From the NCBI GenBank assembly GCA_030374805.1, contig JARGSG010000045.1, forward strand, positions 62,001 through 126,000: DNA of 64,000 bases, written 5' to 3'. This document shows, piece by piece, positions 43,261 to 55,042 of the stretch. Every line of letters starts with the position of its first letter. Position 1 is the first letter of the stretch. Position numbers and translations under genes: made by a program. The notes below the pieces were generated by a model. The model searched no databases. It saw only the letters and a program-made list of their open reading frames with translations, and had not been told where the DNA came from. The stretch comes from Gracilaria gracilis (taxonomy: Eukaryota; Rhodophyta; Florideophyceae; Gracilariales; Gracilariaceae).

Positions 43261-44646
43261 GTGCTCACGATGTCTTTTTGGAATGCCTCTGATCCTAACA
43301 CCCGTTTCCCGCCTCGAAATCTACTTCATTCTATGGTAGTTGCATACCGTGATTCTCGGCATGGCGAATATAAAGCCGAACGTACGAACTCAGAGCTGAT
43401 GGCAGCGGAGAAAGGAAGATTGTTACTATGGTTCGGAAGGTGACTTGTTTTTTGAAAAAAAGGCAACAAAGGCGTATATTAATTTAGATTGAAAGAACCG
43501 AGCGGGCTTTCACGAGCTCAAAACTCTTGGGGTCTATCTCATATGTCACCGAATGAATGCTGCCATTGTTCACAGAAAGGATTTGGGAAGGGACTCTATT
43601 GATTGCTGTAAACCAAGATCTGGGTTCCCTAATGAACTTCTTACTGCAGGTCTATTCGCTTTCTAACCCAAATGTGGCGTCTTTTGCATACCACTTGATA
43701 CTGGTTGTTCGTTTTATGGCCTTCCAAAGATATTCAAAAACTAAAAATCTGAAGGGTAAATGGAATCTTTGGCGTACAAATACGGTACATTTACTGAGAA
43801 GCTTTATCGCATTTGCACAGATATACATATTATTGTGATACCAGTAAACGTCTTTAATGCTCACTGGGCAGTGATTTTTGTCACGGAGAGCAAATGAGAG
43901 CAATGGTACATGTACTGGCGAGATATTACACACACGGATTTTCCCACAGAGCTAAGAGAGCTGCGAACAAATTTAACTGATTAGGCTCTCAATGAAAAGA
44001 AGGTATGTAAATTCCCAACAGAAAACTATATGCAGGACGTCTTATGCTATAGGATACAGAAAGACTGTTTCAGCTGTGGCGCTTATGTGTTGTCCATGAG
44101 TACCATTTTTGTGAGACCCGAGGAACCATTTCGTCCATAGCCATTACTCCAGGACACCCTTCTGGTCTCGCGGAGAAGTACCACTGGGCTTGTGCTCAGG
44201 CCCGTATTTTCATGGTCATGTCCATCCCGCATGTTCTGCCGATGAACAGTGCGTTTACTATAAACCATATTCAGCGCTGTCATTGGGCTGAGATATATCT
44301 TGCTCGCCATACGAAAGAAGCGGAGAAAGGTAAGAGGCATGGCGTGAAGAAGGCAGGTTCTCAAGGCAAGCCAGGACGGTCGGGGGGCGGAGATCGTGAG
44401 GACAAGGACAAGGACGTAGGGTCTTCTGCGAAAGGAGGAGCTTGTAACGAGCGACGATTTGTGTTGCATTTCCCTGGATATGTTCGCGACCTTGTCGCTT
44501 TAGAAGGATACGAATACGGGGTGCAATTCTGCAAACCAGTCACCCACTCCCGAGAATATGGCCTTAATGTTCGTCTGCGTTGTTTGAAATACATACAAAA
44601 ACCACCGGGATGTGGTTGCAAGGCAACCCTTATGGCCAACTCATGA
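43261..44646 (+). pseudogene. Ulp1-type (C48) cysteine protease remnant, probably transposon-borne
   Basis: Across changing plus-strand frames one reads PVNVFNAHWAVIFVT (His of the catalytic triad, about 43835-43880), then RIQKDCFSCGAYVLSMST (Gln-x-D...C-G with the catalytic Cys, about 44054-44107). A C-terminal frame (44212-44646) ends with a Lys/Gly-rich stretch and a compact domain. H...D...Q-x-D-x-x-x-C-G is the Ulp1/SENP protease signature. Such domains ride in CACTA, Mutator and other elements. It lies left of the CACTA element's subterminal repeats, so membership in that element is unproven. Several frame changes are present. Confidence 0.6.
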
Positions 44647-45580
44647 GCACTTTGATATAAATTGATGTGGGGAGGATTCTGAACGCGGGAAGGCGATGAG
44701 GGCGACCACACAAAAGAAATGTCCATCCCTCCTCTGCATTTCTTTTATCCACTTAAATCCATCGAATGAGAATGTTGGTGTTCTCGGAATGCTAGTATAG
44801 TATGCTAGATTGCTAGTTGTGAAAATGAAAGTCCGAAAAAACTAGCATTTTTATATTTTGCGCTAGTTGGCAAGGCAAAAATGTTCTTTCGGAAATTAAG
44901 TTTCCGTTTAGTGCAGTTAAAACTTCACCTATTGGAGTTGTAGGCTGATTTATAGTTCCCTTGTCACCGGTTGAAATTTTACATTCCCCACACTCGTGAA
45001 AAACACTCTAAAAAATTACGATCCCACCATTAGCGCTTCATTTTTCCAACCCTGCATTCAGATCCCGAGTTTCAATTTCCAAAAATTTCATGTTGAAGAA
45101 CACCAACGGAACACTCTCTTTATTCTCGTACACCGTCCTAGCCCTAAACTGGCTCCCAACCCCTCCTAGCCCCTTCTCCTCCTGCTCCTCCAGTATGCGT
45201 TCCCCCGTTTGCACAGCCGCCACTGTACTACCAAACCTAACTAGTGGCGCTCCGCCCAGCAGTTGCCGCGGCACACACACGTTTTCATCCTTGTCCACCA
45301 CCACCCCACTTCATCGCATCTTCCTCAGCCGACTTCCCCCAACCTCCCCTCCATTCCCTTCTCCCCCTAGAAGAAAATTGACAAAAATTTGATACCAGAT
45401 GGAGTGCAATTGTACCTAAAGCAAAGCTTGAAATAGTTGTTTTGGACTGGTAGTTTATTTCAAAACTTGGAAGTCAATCTGAGTGCACCTGGCCTTTGCA
45501 GCACTCCTAGTGCCCTCATCGTGCAATCAGTGTGGCTTCCAAATGGACACCTCTCATATACATAGAATAAAGGGGATGGG
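44647..45580. other. No supported gene, one minus-strand ORF at 45038-45304
   Basis: The 88-codon minus-strand frame at 45038-45304 (MVVDKDENVCVPRQLLGG...VPLVFFNMKF) has protein-like composition but no recognised domain. The opposite strand is Ser/Pro-rich shadow. The rest is AT-rich. Confidence 0.35.
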
Positions 45581-45589
45581 CACGACCTA

Positions 45590-45900
45590 ATCTACCACCC
45601 TCCACATGCACTCACTTTCTCTTAAAGTCAGAATACCAAAGAAAGGTTGACACACGGTCATTAAATGATCCACATGCACTCACTTTATTGCTGAGAAGAC
45701 GTACTTATTTAACACCAGCCGCACTCCATATTTCGAAAACCGAGACCAGAAAAAGGTTTACATAGGTTCATTAAGCCATCCACATGTACTCACTTTGTAG
45801 CAATGAAGAGGGAACTTATTTACCTCCACCTGCACTCTATATTTCGAAAACAGAGTACCAAAGTTATCATGCTGTCAAGTACTGATCCTCATGCAGTCCA
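45590..45900. repeat. Subterminal tandem repeats of the CACTA element, about 108-bp period
   Basis: TCCACATGCACTCACTTT occurs at 45601, 45669 and (one change) 45779. A longer unit (AAAGGTT-ACA-A-GGTTCATTAA, then the CACATG motif, then CACTC-ATATTTCGAAAAC) repeats at about 108-110 bp. Repetitive subterminal regions that bind the element's own protein are typical of CACTA transposons. Confidence 0.65.
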
Positions 45901-46653
45901 TTGACACCCTTATTTGAATACGACCCCTACCGAAGACTTTTTCATTGTTCAGGCTCCTACCACACTCCTCTCACAATCTTATTTCTCCTTAATGATAATG
46001 GGCTTCAGAAGTCTCCGTTTCCAAATATCAATCTTGTGCTCCGTTCTTCAATAACATGTCCTTCTTCACTCAAAATAAGTGGTCAGTCTCCCCGTTGCGG
46101 CTGTCGACTCCGATCACCCAACGACTCCCTCTGGGTCCTGCCACAGATTTCAAGTACCACCCAACTTCGTCTTCTGCTTCTGCTGCAAACTTCTTACACC
46201 CAGCTGTTCGCTTTCGATGCTACTCCCGATCTCAAGCACAGTTGTATACCATCTCGCTGCTTCGGCTGACTTCCAAGAAACATAATGATGCTTTAGGTGC
46301 TGCGGCGGGATCGAAACTATTACGTACACTACAGCGGTGAGGTTGCCGCTACAGAAATTCGATAGCGGTCAGATTGCCCTCAAAGCTGCTCACGGTTTTG
46401 CGCGTCCACTTGCTTGTTTTGCTGAGGGTTGCAGCTCTTGAAATTCCTCAACATTCTCTGATGTACATGGTCTCAAGGCTATCAAATCGAAATGACTTCC
46501 ATGCATGTGGTTGTTTCCAATGACGTGATAAACCGCACCATGTTCTGCTTGGAGAATGAAAAGGTGACGCCCGCATTACTCTACGTGAAATGGTGATCAC
46601 AACTCGCGCAAGCGCTACAGACCCAAATTACTGCGTCGCAGCTGTAGAGTCCT
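45901..46653. other. Left non-coding part of the CACTA element
   Basis: Between the subterminal repeats and the transposase end. Short plus-strand frames lack motifs. Confidence 0.35.
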
Positions 46654-49600
46654 TCATATTGTACCACGGAGTCCACAGAGGACTCGATTCCAGCCATCCG
46701 TGCATGCAATATTCTCTTCTAGTAGACAGTCCGAGAGCAGTTTTTCGTCAATGAAGTAGCACAAATGACGCCCACGGTTTTGCCTCGTTTCAGATGGAAC
46801 CATATGATCCACAACGCTGATAAGTCTTGACACAATTGACAGATCTTCGACTGTTCTTGCAGTAAATGCCTCCGTAGAGCGAGTTCTCTTGAACACCTGG
46901 CCTTGTGCGTTGACTTCCAATCCCGACACCCAATCAAATAAGCCTACATCGTACTTATCTTGCCAGTGCTTCCACCTGTTTGAGAAGTCCTCTCTTATTT
47001 CAAATTCAATCAGCATTAGAATACGACCATAGTACACTTCAATTTGATCTTCTCCAACCATTTCGCAAGCTACGTGCCAGTTTTTTCACGACCGCGACGT
47101 CAGAGTGTTAACACTGCCAGGGACCAGTCTCGTACAAGCGCGTTGCCACATGTGACAATTTAAGAACCTCACTCGCGCTCGAAAAGTGACTTCAGAGACG
47201 GTTTCCAACAGATTGAAAGCTTCATCAGTTGTTAACCCATTGTACTTTCTTATAAGGTAGTCCTTCAGCAATGTAGAGAGAACCTCATCCAGATCGGGGT
47301 ATGTGCCGACAATGTATTTATGGGCCCGACCGCAAAGCTGGAAGCCTGGATCACATTCCAAAGCAATCTCTTCTTCATCTTCAATGCTGTCGGTGAAGAA
47401 GGTTTTGTACGATTCGACGAATATAGCATCATTAAGTAGAGCGGCCCCTGCAAGGTTTCGAGAGTTCATGCGACCCAGAACCCATCCGATATATCTTTCC
47501 ATCCAGTACTGTGAGTAGTTTACTGGAGGACCGCACTTTATTACGCCTTCTGCAAGGTGTAGAAGCAGGTGAATGGTGTACTTGCACACATTGACACAAT
47601 CGAGGTTCCCCATGAAGTAATTTTGTTCGAAATGGTGATAGAATCGTTGTGAGAGAAAACTGAGCTTCCCAATATCCGCTTCTGTTAATGATGGACGCCA
47701 AAATATGTCAACAATCTCCACAAAGTCTCTCCAACCGGAAAAATATGGTTCCTTTAGATGACCTTCGAGAACTATCAAGCTGTACGAAATAATGAAAGCT
47801 TTGATTTCGGCCGATTTCCATTCCGCAAAACGACTCAATGGTCTCGGTCTGCACGATATCTGGCTGGGTATTCCTTCCCCGAACAGTCGCAACTCATCAT
47901 CGATTTGACGAACGGAAACTTTAGTAATTGAATATGGCTTCTCTTGATCATGTATCCACAAACGTATAATATCCTTTCCAACGTTGTAGAAAAGATGCAT
48001 AATATCGATGGAAAAGGAGTTGTAGGGGAAAATACTCCAAAGCTGGAAAATAATACTACCACCGCTTATCCCACTCTCCATTTGAAGAGCGGATCGCTCC
48101 TGCCCGGATCTGAGTGGCAATTGTCGTATGGTACTTCGGGACTGTTCTTCTTCCCTCAACGGCAGGTTGATGTGATCAAAGACGTTTTGCACACCCTCTT
48201 CTGTGTTGAAAAAACTTGGATAGTAATAGTGCCTGCGTGACGGTGACCAAACTCCATGTATTTTACAGTACCTACATGGTGCTTTACCATTGTGACCTTT
48301 CAATCCAGATATCTTCTTCACAGCTGGAAGATCTCCTGTGAACCAAATGAGATGCACCCTCACATTCTTCACCGATCCATCGTAAAACGTAAACCTAGTG
48401 CCTTGTCCGTCGTTCTCCAGAGCTGTCAACTCCTCGACAAGGGGGCCAAGAAATGATTGAAGATCTCCAGGCTCCGTTGGTCCGGGAATAAAAGTGATTG
48501 GCATTACATTTCTCATAAGAAAACGTTCGCATGGTGCCAAGTTACAGATAATCGCGGCAATAGGCCAAACAGTATGACTTTGCTTACGGAACGCTTGAAA
48601 TCCATCCGTTGAAGCCGCCAGGAATACATCGTTCTTCACGTTTTGTATTCCACCGTACCGCGCCGCAATTTTTCGAAAGGACTCGGTGTGAAAGAAGTCA
48701 CTGGTAATGTTGTTCTTTTCATCTATATGGGAATGAAAATAGTTGAAGAGCTTCTCGCACGAGTTCCTTTGTCCCAGCATTGATTTCAATCTTCCTAGGA
48801 GTTTAATCCATGATATCTTTGGTGCATTCTGGTCATGACAAGCCGGGCGTGGTTTACCGCACACAGTACATCTTAAAATTTCACTTCTGTAGAAGCACAT
48901 GTGACCAGGGCATACTGGAAACGTCACGATATCATTTGAGATTCCGGACTCTCTGCACATACGAGAAAGACCTGTTTTCCAACACTTGTAAGGAGCATGG
49001 ATATTCTTCAGAATTTCATCCATTACCACTTGTGTGACGTTATGCGTGAAGTAGAGGTCTATCCATCTCTTGTTCTCGGTTATCCATATTTTGAAAACAG
49101 TTTCTTCACTAGTACCGAGCTCTCCACTGTTAATGAAAGCGTCACTCTCGGTGAAAGAATGAACGTCAGACAGTCTTTGTTCTGATATGATCGTTTCTGC
49201 ATCAGAGTTAGGGACATCGACACATTCATAATCAGATCTCTCTGAAGGTGATCTAAGAGGTTGGTCAGAACCAGACCCATAATCTGAAAACCTTGATTCG
49301 CTGACCAGGTTGTTTTCATCAGCTCTATCCAAAAATGAAGCTGGAAAATGTTCGTCGATATGCTGAGACACTAATCGTTCCGCTGGATGTTCTCCCACAC
49401 GACTTTCGACGCGTTCGTTCGGCTGATCCACTTCCTCGTCAGGAACCCTATTACCGACGTTGTTGTCAGGAGAGCACTCCACTGCACCTGCATCCGTCTC
49501 CTCGGTCTGAGCGTTGTCGGGAAAATCAAGAACCGCATCATCAGGAAAAGGATGAAATGTAGAATGGGGGTTGTTCCGATGCACTGGTTGTGTATGGAAA

Positions 49601-50196
49601 AGATAACTGCTCGTATTTGTGAACTCTTCTGGCGGCATGGAATTTATCCTCGGTGAAACATCATTCTCCATGTTTACGAAATGATTGCCAGAGTCATCGC
49701 AACTCAACGGTGAGCAATGCAAATTTGAATCGAGGTTCGCCTGAGTTTCAATATGTTTTTCATTGCGTCTCGGTTCTGGATCTCGAATACTGTGTTCAGT
49801 AGCATTCTGTGCAGGAGTTTCAGAACAAGATTTCTCTGGCACCCTTTCCAAGATCTTTCCCTCCCCTTGCGATAATTCGTTTTGAGGCAGAGAACCAAAC
49901 GTGTTAACCAATCGATCAGCAACGCCAGTGAAAAGAGCTCCCTCGGTGTTCGTCAAAGATTGCTCAACCATTGATTGGAAGTGCGCTCTGATTATCGTGC
50001 TGTCCTTCTCCACCGGTCCCCATGGTAGTTCGGCAGGGAGTCCATGACCACGTAAAGAGTTGTTCGCTATCTTCCTGTGCCTCAACATAGTTGTTCGACT
50101 CACTGCCTTTCCCCTCGGGAAGCAAGAACAATTGTACTCTGGCGGACATACGTACTTTGGATACATTTGAAGCAGTTCATATAAATTGCAATCCAA
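46654..50196 (-). CDS. CACTA (En/Spm) TNP2-type transposase, one in-frame TGA
   Basis: 1036 codons are open from ATG 50196, with an acidic low-complexity N-terminal third and then a TNP2 core. The core has ASTDGFQAFRKQSHTVWPIA, LMRNVMPITFIPGPTEPGDL, FLGPLVEELTAL, KAPCRYCKIHGVW and DIMHLFYNVGKDIIRLW. These match the Transposase_21/TNP2 family, in which Asp in the first and last blocks belongs to the catalytic centre. A TGA at 47084-47086 ends this frame, but the same frame stays open to 46654 and continues sensibly (YYGRILMLIEFEI, as in the C-terminal FGRVEYFFEF region of related proteins). The element is therefore nearly intact, with one nonsense or recoded codon. It is divergent from the RG-rich gene at 50505. 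Confidence 0.88.
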
Positions 50197-50504
50197 TGGA
50201 CCTTACTCACGCCTCAGATACTCTAAGTCGTTGCTCATCTTATTGCCCGCTTTCCAGGGCTTAAGGTTTCGATTGGCGCCTGATCACCATATGTAACCAC
50301 ATTTCGATTCGTTCTAATTCCATGGAATACATTTCCATCGGGACGCTTCCTTTGATTTATGAGAGTACATAAAAGAAATCAGATCCAATACTTCCTATTT
50401 CTCATCACCTCCCCGTTCCCCGGCCTTTCGATTTTCCATTCAAACCATCTGCGGTTCAATTTTGGCAGCCAAGGAGAAGTATTTCAATCCATCTCTTTGT
50501 ATAC
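50197..50504. promoter_or_regulatory. Bidirectional promoter region of the CACTA element
   Basis: 308 bp separate the start codons of two divergent element genes. CACTA elements often express two proteins, but this head-to-head arrangement with such a short spacer is inferred to be a shared control region. Confidence 0.45.
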
Positions 50505-52430
50505 ATGGCCGCGAGCTCCTCCCAAACGCCATTGGAGCGCTTCCTTCGTGACACAAGGAATGAAATCGTTCGGACATGGAAAGATGACGTTGCCAGTCTC
50601 AACAAAAGGCTCGATGAATTGGAACCCTGCTCAAGGCTACCTCCGATTCCAAGCCCTATGAGAGGCAAAGACTTCGTGCGAGAACCGAATGTATCTGCGT
50701 TGATGAGGGCTGCGATTGAGTACCACAACGCAATGATACCATCAGCGAAAGAAAAATATATACAGTTTCCGACTGGAGTCACCGATAAGAAGCTGAATTC
50801 GGATGCAAAAGATGCGCTTGAAACCATCATGATCGAAAAACTTGGACAGAACTATGGTGCAATTTCCTGGGCGACGGCCTCAAAGACGACCCACTACGCC
50901 CAGTGTGAAGCAATTATCCGTTCTGCAGCGGCGTCAAGAGATTTCCTCGTATATCGTCAAAGCAGCAACTTTTGGTGCATAAGATGGTTAGCCGAACAGA
51001 AGATGAAATCCAAAAGACGTCCAGCTAAACCGAAAACCCAATCTATCCGTGGTCGCCAAATTGCCGTTCGTGAATCCTCATTGGATGCAAATCCAGATCT
51101 CAATCAAGAACCAGTACCTATCTCAGAATTGTTGCAAAATGGGAGGGAAGAAATTGCGCTGCCACAAGAGGGGTTACCACCACAAAACGTGCCACAACTT
51201 CACAGACCACCAGATGAAGAACAAGAAACTATGCTTCGTCACTACTGTCCAGATGAACAACGAGATGAAATTATGGCAACAACACCTTTAGTGCCGGTGT
51301 CAATACCACTTTCTACAAGCCTGAAACATAATGGAGTATCCGTTGAACGAGAAGACCCCCTACCGGCTGTCACGAACCTGGCTGCGAGAATAACTGGGAC
51401 ACCATCACTTTCGTTGGCAGTTCCACCACTAGAAGACTCCACTGCACGACAAGACGGAGCATCTAATGAACAAGAGGACCATTTCCTTATGGTTCAGAAT
51501 CGCGAAACAGCTCCAATACGGGAGACACCTTCGGTTTGTACTGCTGTGCCACGATCTACCGGACGAAGGAATAACGAACCATCTAATCTTCGAGAGAACC
51601 ACATGTTTTCATCTACCAATATTTTTGACAACAGCACATCAATACCGAGAAGAAGAACGGCGTCAGTATCTCTCACTCCAGGTAGATCAACAGAGATGTT
51701 TATCAACAACGAACCAAGTTATGAAGAAGAAAACCATATTCGTCCCAACCCTCCTCCTGCTCTGACACATGCAAAAAGATCGACAAACAGGACATCAGCT
51801 TCTTTTGCAGAGCCACAATGTGGTTCTCCAACTAACAAAGCGCCTGTTTCTCGATCCATTAAGATACGCTTACCTCTAAAAGCTCCCTCTAATCCGACTG
51901 GAGTGACCCCGGGAAGGCTCAGGACCATTCCTAAATCGCGCAATACACCTGCTGCGCGAAAAGTAGTTCCAAATGAGAATAACCTTGTTTCATCTGCAGA
52001 AGGAAGAGCAACTGACAATATCAGCACAACCGTTACGGCTCCATGCGAAGGATTTCGAGCTTCTGGAATGCTCCTAGATTTTGGCGGCAGACGTAATACT
52101 TGTACAGAATTAGAAACATCTGAGCATGTTACAAAACATGGAGATACTCGTGGACTAGGCGGCGCACCAGTACGAAAGAATCCAAGAGGTAGAGGGAGAG
52201 GTATGAAAACTGTACTTGGAAGTTCTGCCATAGGAAGAACCAGAGGTAGAGGAACAGGAGGAGGAAGAGGTATGAAAACTGTACTTGGCAGTTCTGCAAT
52301 AGGAAGAACCAGAGGTAGAGGAACAGGAGGAGGAAGAGGAAGAGGAGGAGTAAGAGTAAGAGGAAGAGGAATGAAGAAAGTAATCGGTGCGGGACAAAGA
52401 AGTGGGCTAGGAACACGGCAGGCAATGTAA
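50505..52430 (+). CDS. Second CACTA protein with RG-rich tail
   Basis: 641 codons. The N-terminal 180 residues form a compact domain (LERFLRDTRNEIVRTWKDDV, LMRAAIEYHNAMIP, FWCIRWLAEQKM). The middle is Pro/Ser/Thr-rich with loosely repeated 'REDPL / REHHM' type segments. The last 100 residues are RGRG/GGRG-rich and contain a 23-residue duplication. RG-rich tails bind RNA or DNA. By position it may be the TNPA-like partner that binds subterminal repeats, but there is no sequence match to plant TNPA that I can see. The frame is intact, in keeping with a young element. Confidence 0.65.
   Translation: MAASSSQTPLERFLRDTRNEIVRTWKDDVASLNKRLDELEPCSRLPPIPSPMRGKDFVREPNVSALMRAAIEYHNAMIPSAKEKYIQFPTGVTDKKLNSDAKDALETIMIEKLGQNYGAISWATASKTTHYAQCEAIIRSAAASRDFLVYRQSSNFWCIRWLAEQKMKSKRRPAKPKTQSIRGRQIAVRESSLDANPDLNQEPVPISELLQNGREEIALPQEGLPPQNVPQLHRPPDEEQETMLRHYCPDEQRDEIMATTPLVPVSIPLSTSLKHNGVSVEREDPLPAVTNLAARITGTPSLSLAVPPLEDSTARQDGASNEQEDHFLMVQNRETAPIRETPSVCTAVPRSTGRRNNEPSNLRENHMFSSTNIFDNSTSIPRRRTASVSLTPGRSTEMFINNEPSYEEENHIRPNPPPALTHAKRSTNRTSASFAEPQCGSPTNKAPVSRSIKIRLPLKAPSNPTGVTPGRLRTIPKSRNTPAARKVVPNENNLVSSAEGRATDNISTTVTAPCEGFRASGMLLDFGGRRNTCTELETSEHVTKHGDTRGLGGAPVRKNPRGRGRGMKTVLGSSAIGRTRGRGTGGGRGMKTVLGSSAIGRTRGRGTGGGRGRGGVRVRGRGMKKVIGAGQRSGLGTRQAM
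52200..52337 (+). repeat. 69-bp tandem duplication in the RG-rich tail
   Basis: Two adjacent copies (52200-52268 and 52269-52337) differ at two positions. They encode the 23-residue unit GMKTVLGSSAIGRTRGRG plus GGGR-type residues. A frame-preserving recent duplication. Confidence 0.85.
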
Positions 52431-53865
52431 CCACGTCAAAATAGATATGTGCATGACCGTCATGACTGCAACTCAATATTCTCTACTGTCTCCAACGTCA
52501 GATGCGGAAGTCGAGCAGACCATATCACACTGAATAGCAAAAGATATAGAGGTTAGATGTGGTTAGAAAATATGCATCATTCATACAAAGAAACATGCAG
52601 GAGTCGAATATTTCATCACCTAAACATAAAGATTCTTTCAGCAGTTCAATAATGTCCTCATGAACTCGGTACGAGTTGGTTGATTTGAAGCAAACGAACT
52701 TCGTACGAACTTTTGGTTGTCATTGGAGTAAAGCTATGTGCTGGTCTTAAGAGAAAATAACTTCAAAGATAAACCACAAAAATGGGACAAATCATTTGAA
52801 AGCCTTGGGTATTCGCGCAAAAAGGTGAGGAAAAGAGTTGTATGAGTCAGATGAGAGACAAAATGCATTCATGCTCGTTATATGTTGAACCAGAGTAGAA
52901 AAAACACGAGGAGCACACTTCCGGGAGATCAATAGCGCACGTTCCGAAGCAAGATAGGAAACCAATTGGTCTAACTATGCGAAAGACCAAAAATGCCTGC
53001 CGTCAGGAACCTCAACATATGCATGGCGGAGTATGTCACTGGAACGGAATGAAAAAAAAAGATTCACACCAACCGAATGAAAGAAGAACAAGGAAAACAG
53101 TGGGTGCCACGAGCGGGAACCCTGTGGTACATTGGTTGAACGAAACATCACAGACTAGACCGGTGGCCTCTAAGAATATCAAGATGGAGAGAATTGAGAG
53201 GAATGGGGTTCACGAGCTTTTTTTAACAGCTACATCCACACCTTAATGAAACCGAACAATAATAAACCTTTCGCAAAACTTATCGGCAGTCCTCGGAAGA
53301 GTTCTCTAGCTCGCATGGAGACGAACTTGAACTTCGGCAGCTGAAGAAACGTTCGAAGTATTCTTTGGCGCTGATATGGTCCGAAAAGTGGTTAAGTGCA
53401 TACATAATGAAAGAGACAATAAAGGTATTTAGCCCCTGAGACCATATTTGAAGGCGATTATGCTGTGTGCAGCGTGAGAAGGAGAACAAAGTCGGAGTCA
53501 TCGTGCAAGAGATGGGGAGTTGGCTTCTCCCAGAAAGAAATCATCACCAACAAGAGTTGGCTACCAAGGAGCTGGAGCTACCAAGGAGCTGTGGGTTGCA
53601 ACGGATTCCGTATGTACAGTTACCAAAAGGTATAATTTGTAGGCAAATCGATCCCTCCATAGAGAGCCATGTACCGTGCAATATCAAGATACTTGTAAAA
53701 AGTATCGACAAATTACAGCGGCGCCTCGGAAGCACATTTTGAATGACACGTAAAATGTATGTCCTCCTCTTGGAACACGTCCCATTCTCTGGGACATGTT
53801 ACAAAAGTGTGAAGAGTTGCAGAGTTTAGAACGTTCGACACAAGTTTGAGGCGTTCCGTTCCGAC
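52431..53865. other. No supported gene
   Basis: 1.4 kb between two ORFs of the putative CACTA element. Short frames only. I looked for mirror copies of the left subterminal repeats and did not see clear ones. Confidence 0.35.
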
Positions 53866-54858
53866 ATGCCATATCTCAGCACAACGTATGATAAGTACAA
53901 AGAATGGATAGTTCCGAAAGAAGCAAATTGCCCCTTGAAGAAGGTAATGGTTCCAAAGCAGACGACCAATTTGGTGCTGAAAAGCATTAGCACGAAAAAT
54001 GTTCCAAAGACAACGCAGATTCATAAGCTCACCTCTGGGCCTGGTAATTTTGCCAAGCTCCCCGGAGCAGATGCAGTTCGGAAACGACAGTGGCGAGAAA
54101 AAGGTCAGAACCGAGTACAAGAGAACCGGAAACAGAGGCAGAGGTACCAGAAGCGCAGGTCGTTGGAATCTTTGGAGTCAAAATCATTGAGGTTGAAGAA
54201 ACGTCGTGAATGGTACGCGAAGAGGAGCAAGACATCAAAAAGGAGCAAAACCGATCATTGTTCTGTGCAATACGGTACTTCAGAACCGTGTGATAATGAC
54301 AAGACAACTCCACATCAATCTGAAGCTGATGATCCCCTTGGTGATAACTGCAATTCCAGGGCAAAATATTCAGGCGCAGAAAGTCCAAATGAAACTACAG
54401 ATAACGTATCGTCTAGTTCAGAACATCTCAAGACGAACTGTTTCTCTCACAGTGAGAATTTTCTGTATGAGGTAATTGTTGAGAAGCAGACCCTCAATGT
54501 AATTCACCACTTGCCAGTTCCAGTTCCTGAGATTGAAAAGCAGGCCTTTAAAGTTGTTAATGTGAATGTAGCCGAAGGATTGGCGTTAGAAACAGTTCAT
54601 GAACACCCCGAAGTTTCGTCACAGAACGGGGAATATTCTTATTCCAAGATTGACGGTAGTTGCCCTTCAATTCGGGCAACACCATCCCAAGCATCTCTAC
54701 ATCTTGAACGTGCCACAATTGTTCACAACAACTCCAACAAAAAGACCTCAGATGAGCCACGCTTTGTGACAAAACAACATATTACTGACGCAGAGCAGTT
54801 ATTGTTAGATGTGTTTGGCCCTGAATCTTCAGACGAAGGTAGTGAGTCATCGAAATAG
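53866..54858 (+). CDS. Unassigned 330-codon ORF, probable third transposon gene
   Basis: ATG 53866 to TAG 54858. Residues 85-135 are strongly basic and helical (RKRQWREKGQNRVQENRKQR, then RLKKRREWYAKRSKTSKRSK), like the basic modules seen in many transposon-encoded proteins. The rest is acidic and Ser/Asn-rich with a C-terminal LLLDVFGPESSDEGSESS. No enzyme motif is visible. It lies in the same orientation as, and 1.4 kb downstream of, the RG-rich CACTA gene, and ends about 180 bp before a broken host-type kinase gene, so the transposon's right border may be near 54900-55040. Confidence 0.5.
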   Translation: MPYLSTTYDKYKEWIVPKEANCPLKKVMVPKQTTNLVLKSISTKNVPKTTQIHKLTSGPGNFAKLPGADAVRKRQWREKGQNRVQENRKQRQRYQKRRSLESLESKSLRLKKRREWYAKRSKTSKRSKTDHCSVQYGTSEPCDNDKTTPHQSEADDPLGDNCNSRAKYSGAESPNETTDNVSSSSEHLKTNCFSHSENFLYEVIVEKQTLNVIHHLPVPVPEIEKQAFKVVNVNVAEGLALETVHEHPEVSSQNGEYSYSKIDGSCPSIRATPSQASLHLERATIVHNNSNKKTSDEPRFVTKQHITDAEQLLLDVFGPESSDEGSESSK

Positions 54859-55042
54859 AATTACAAAGCGTTGTTACAGCGAAACAGGCAGACGAGAGAT
54901 TAGGATCGCGCATGAATCGTTGAGACTCTTGTTCTCATCGCAATGTTTACCGTCAATTAAAGCAGAATTGGCCAACGTGGGCAAGCGCAACGGCGCCACA
55001 CGCTCAGCAAACAATTGCATCACCCCTTCGTCATCCAAGTAA

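Noticed and set aside
43261-54858. A Polinton/Maverick-like element, because a Ulp1 protease lies near a transposase
   Set aside because: No DNA polymerase B, packaging ATPase, capsid gene or retroviral-type integrase is present, and the transposase is clearly TNP2 of CACTA.
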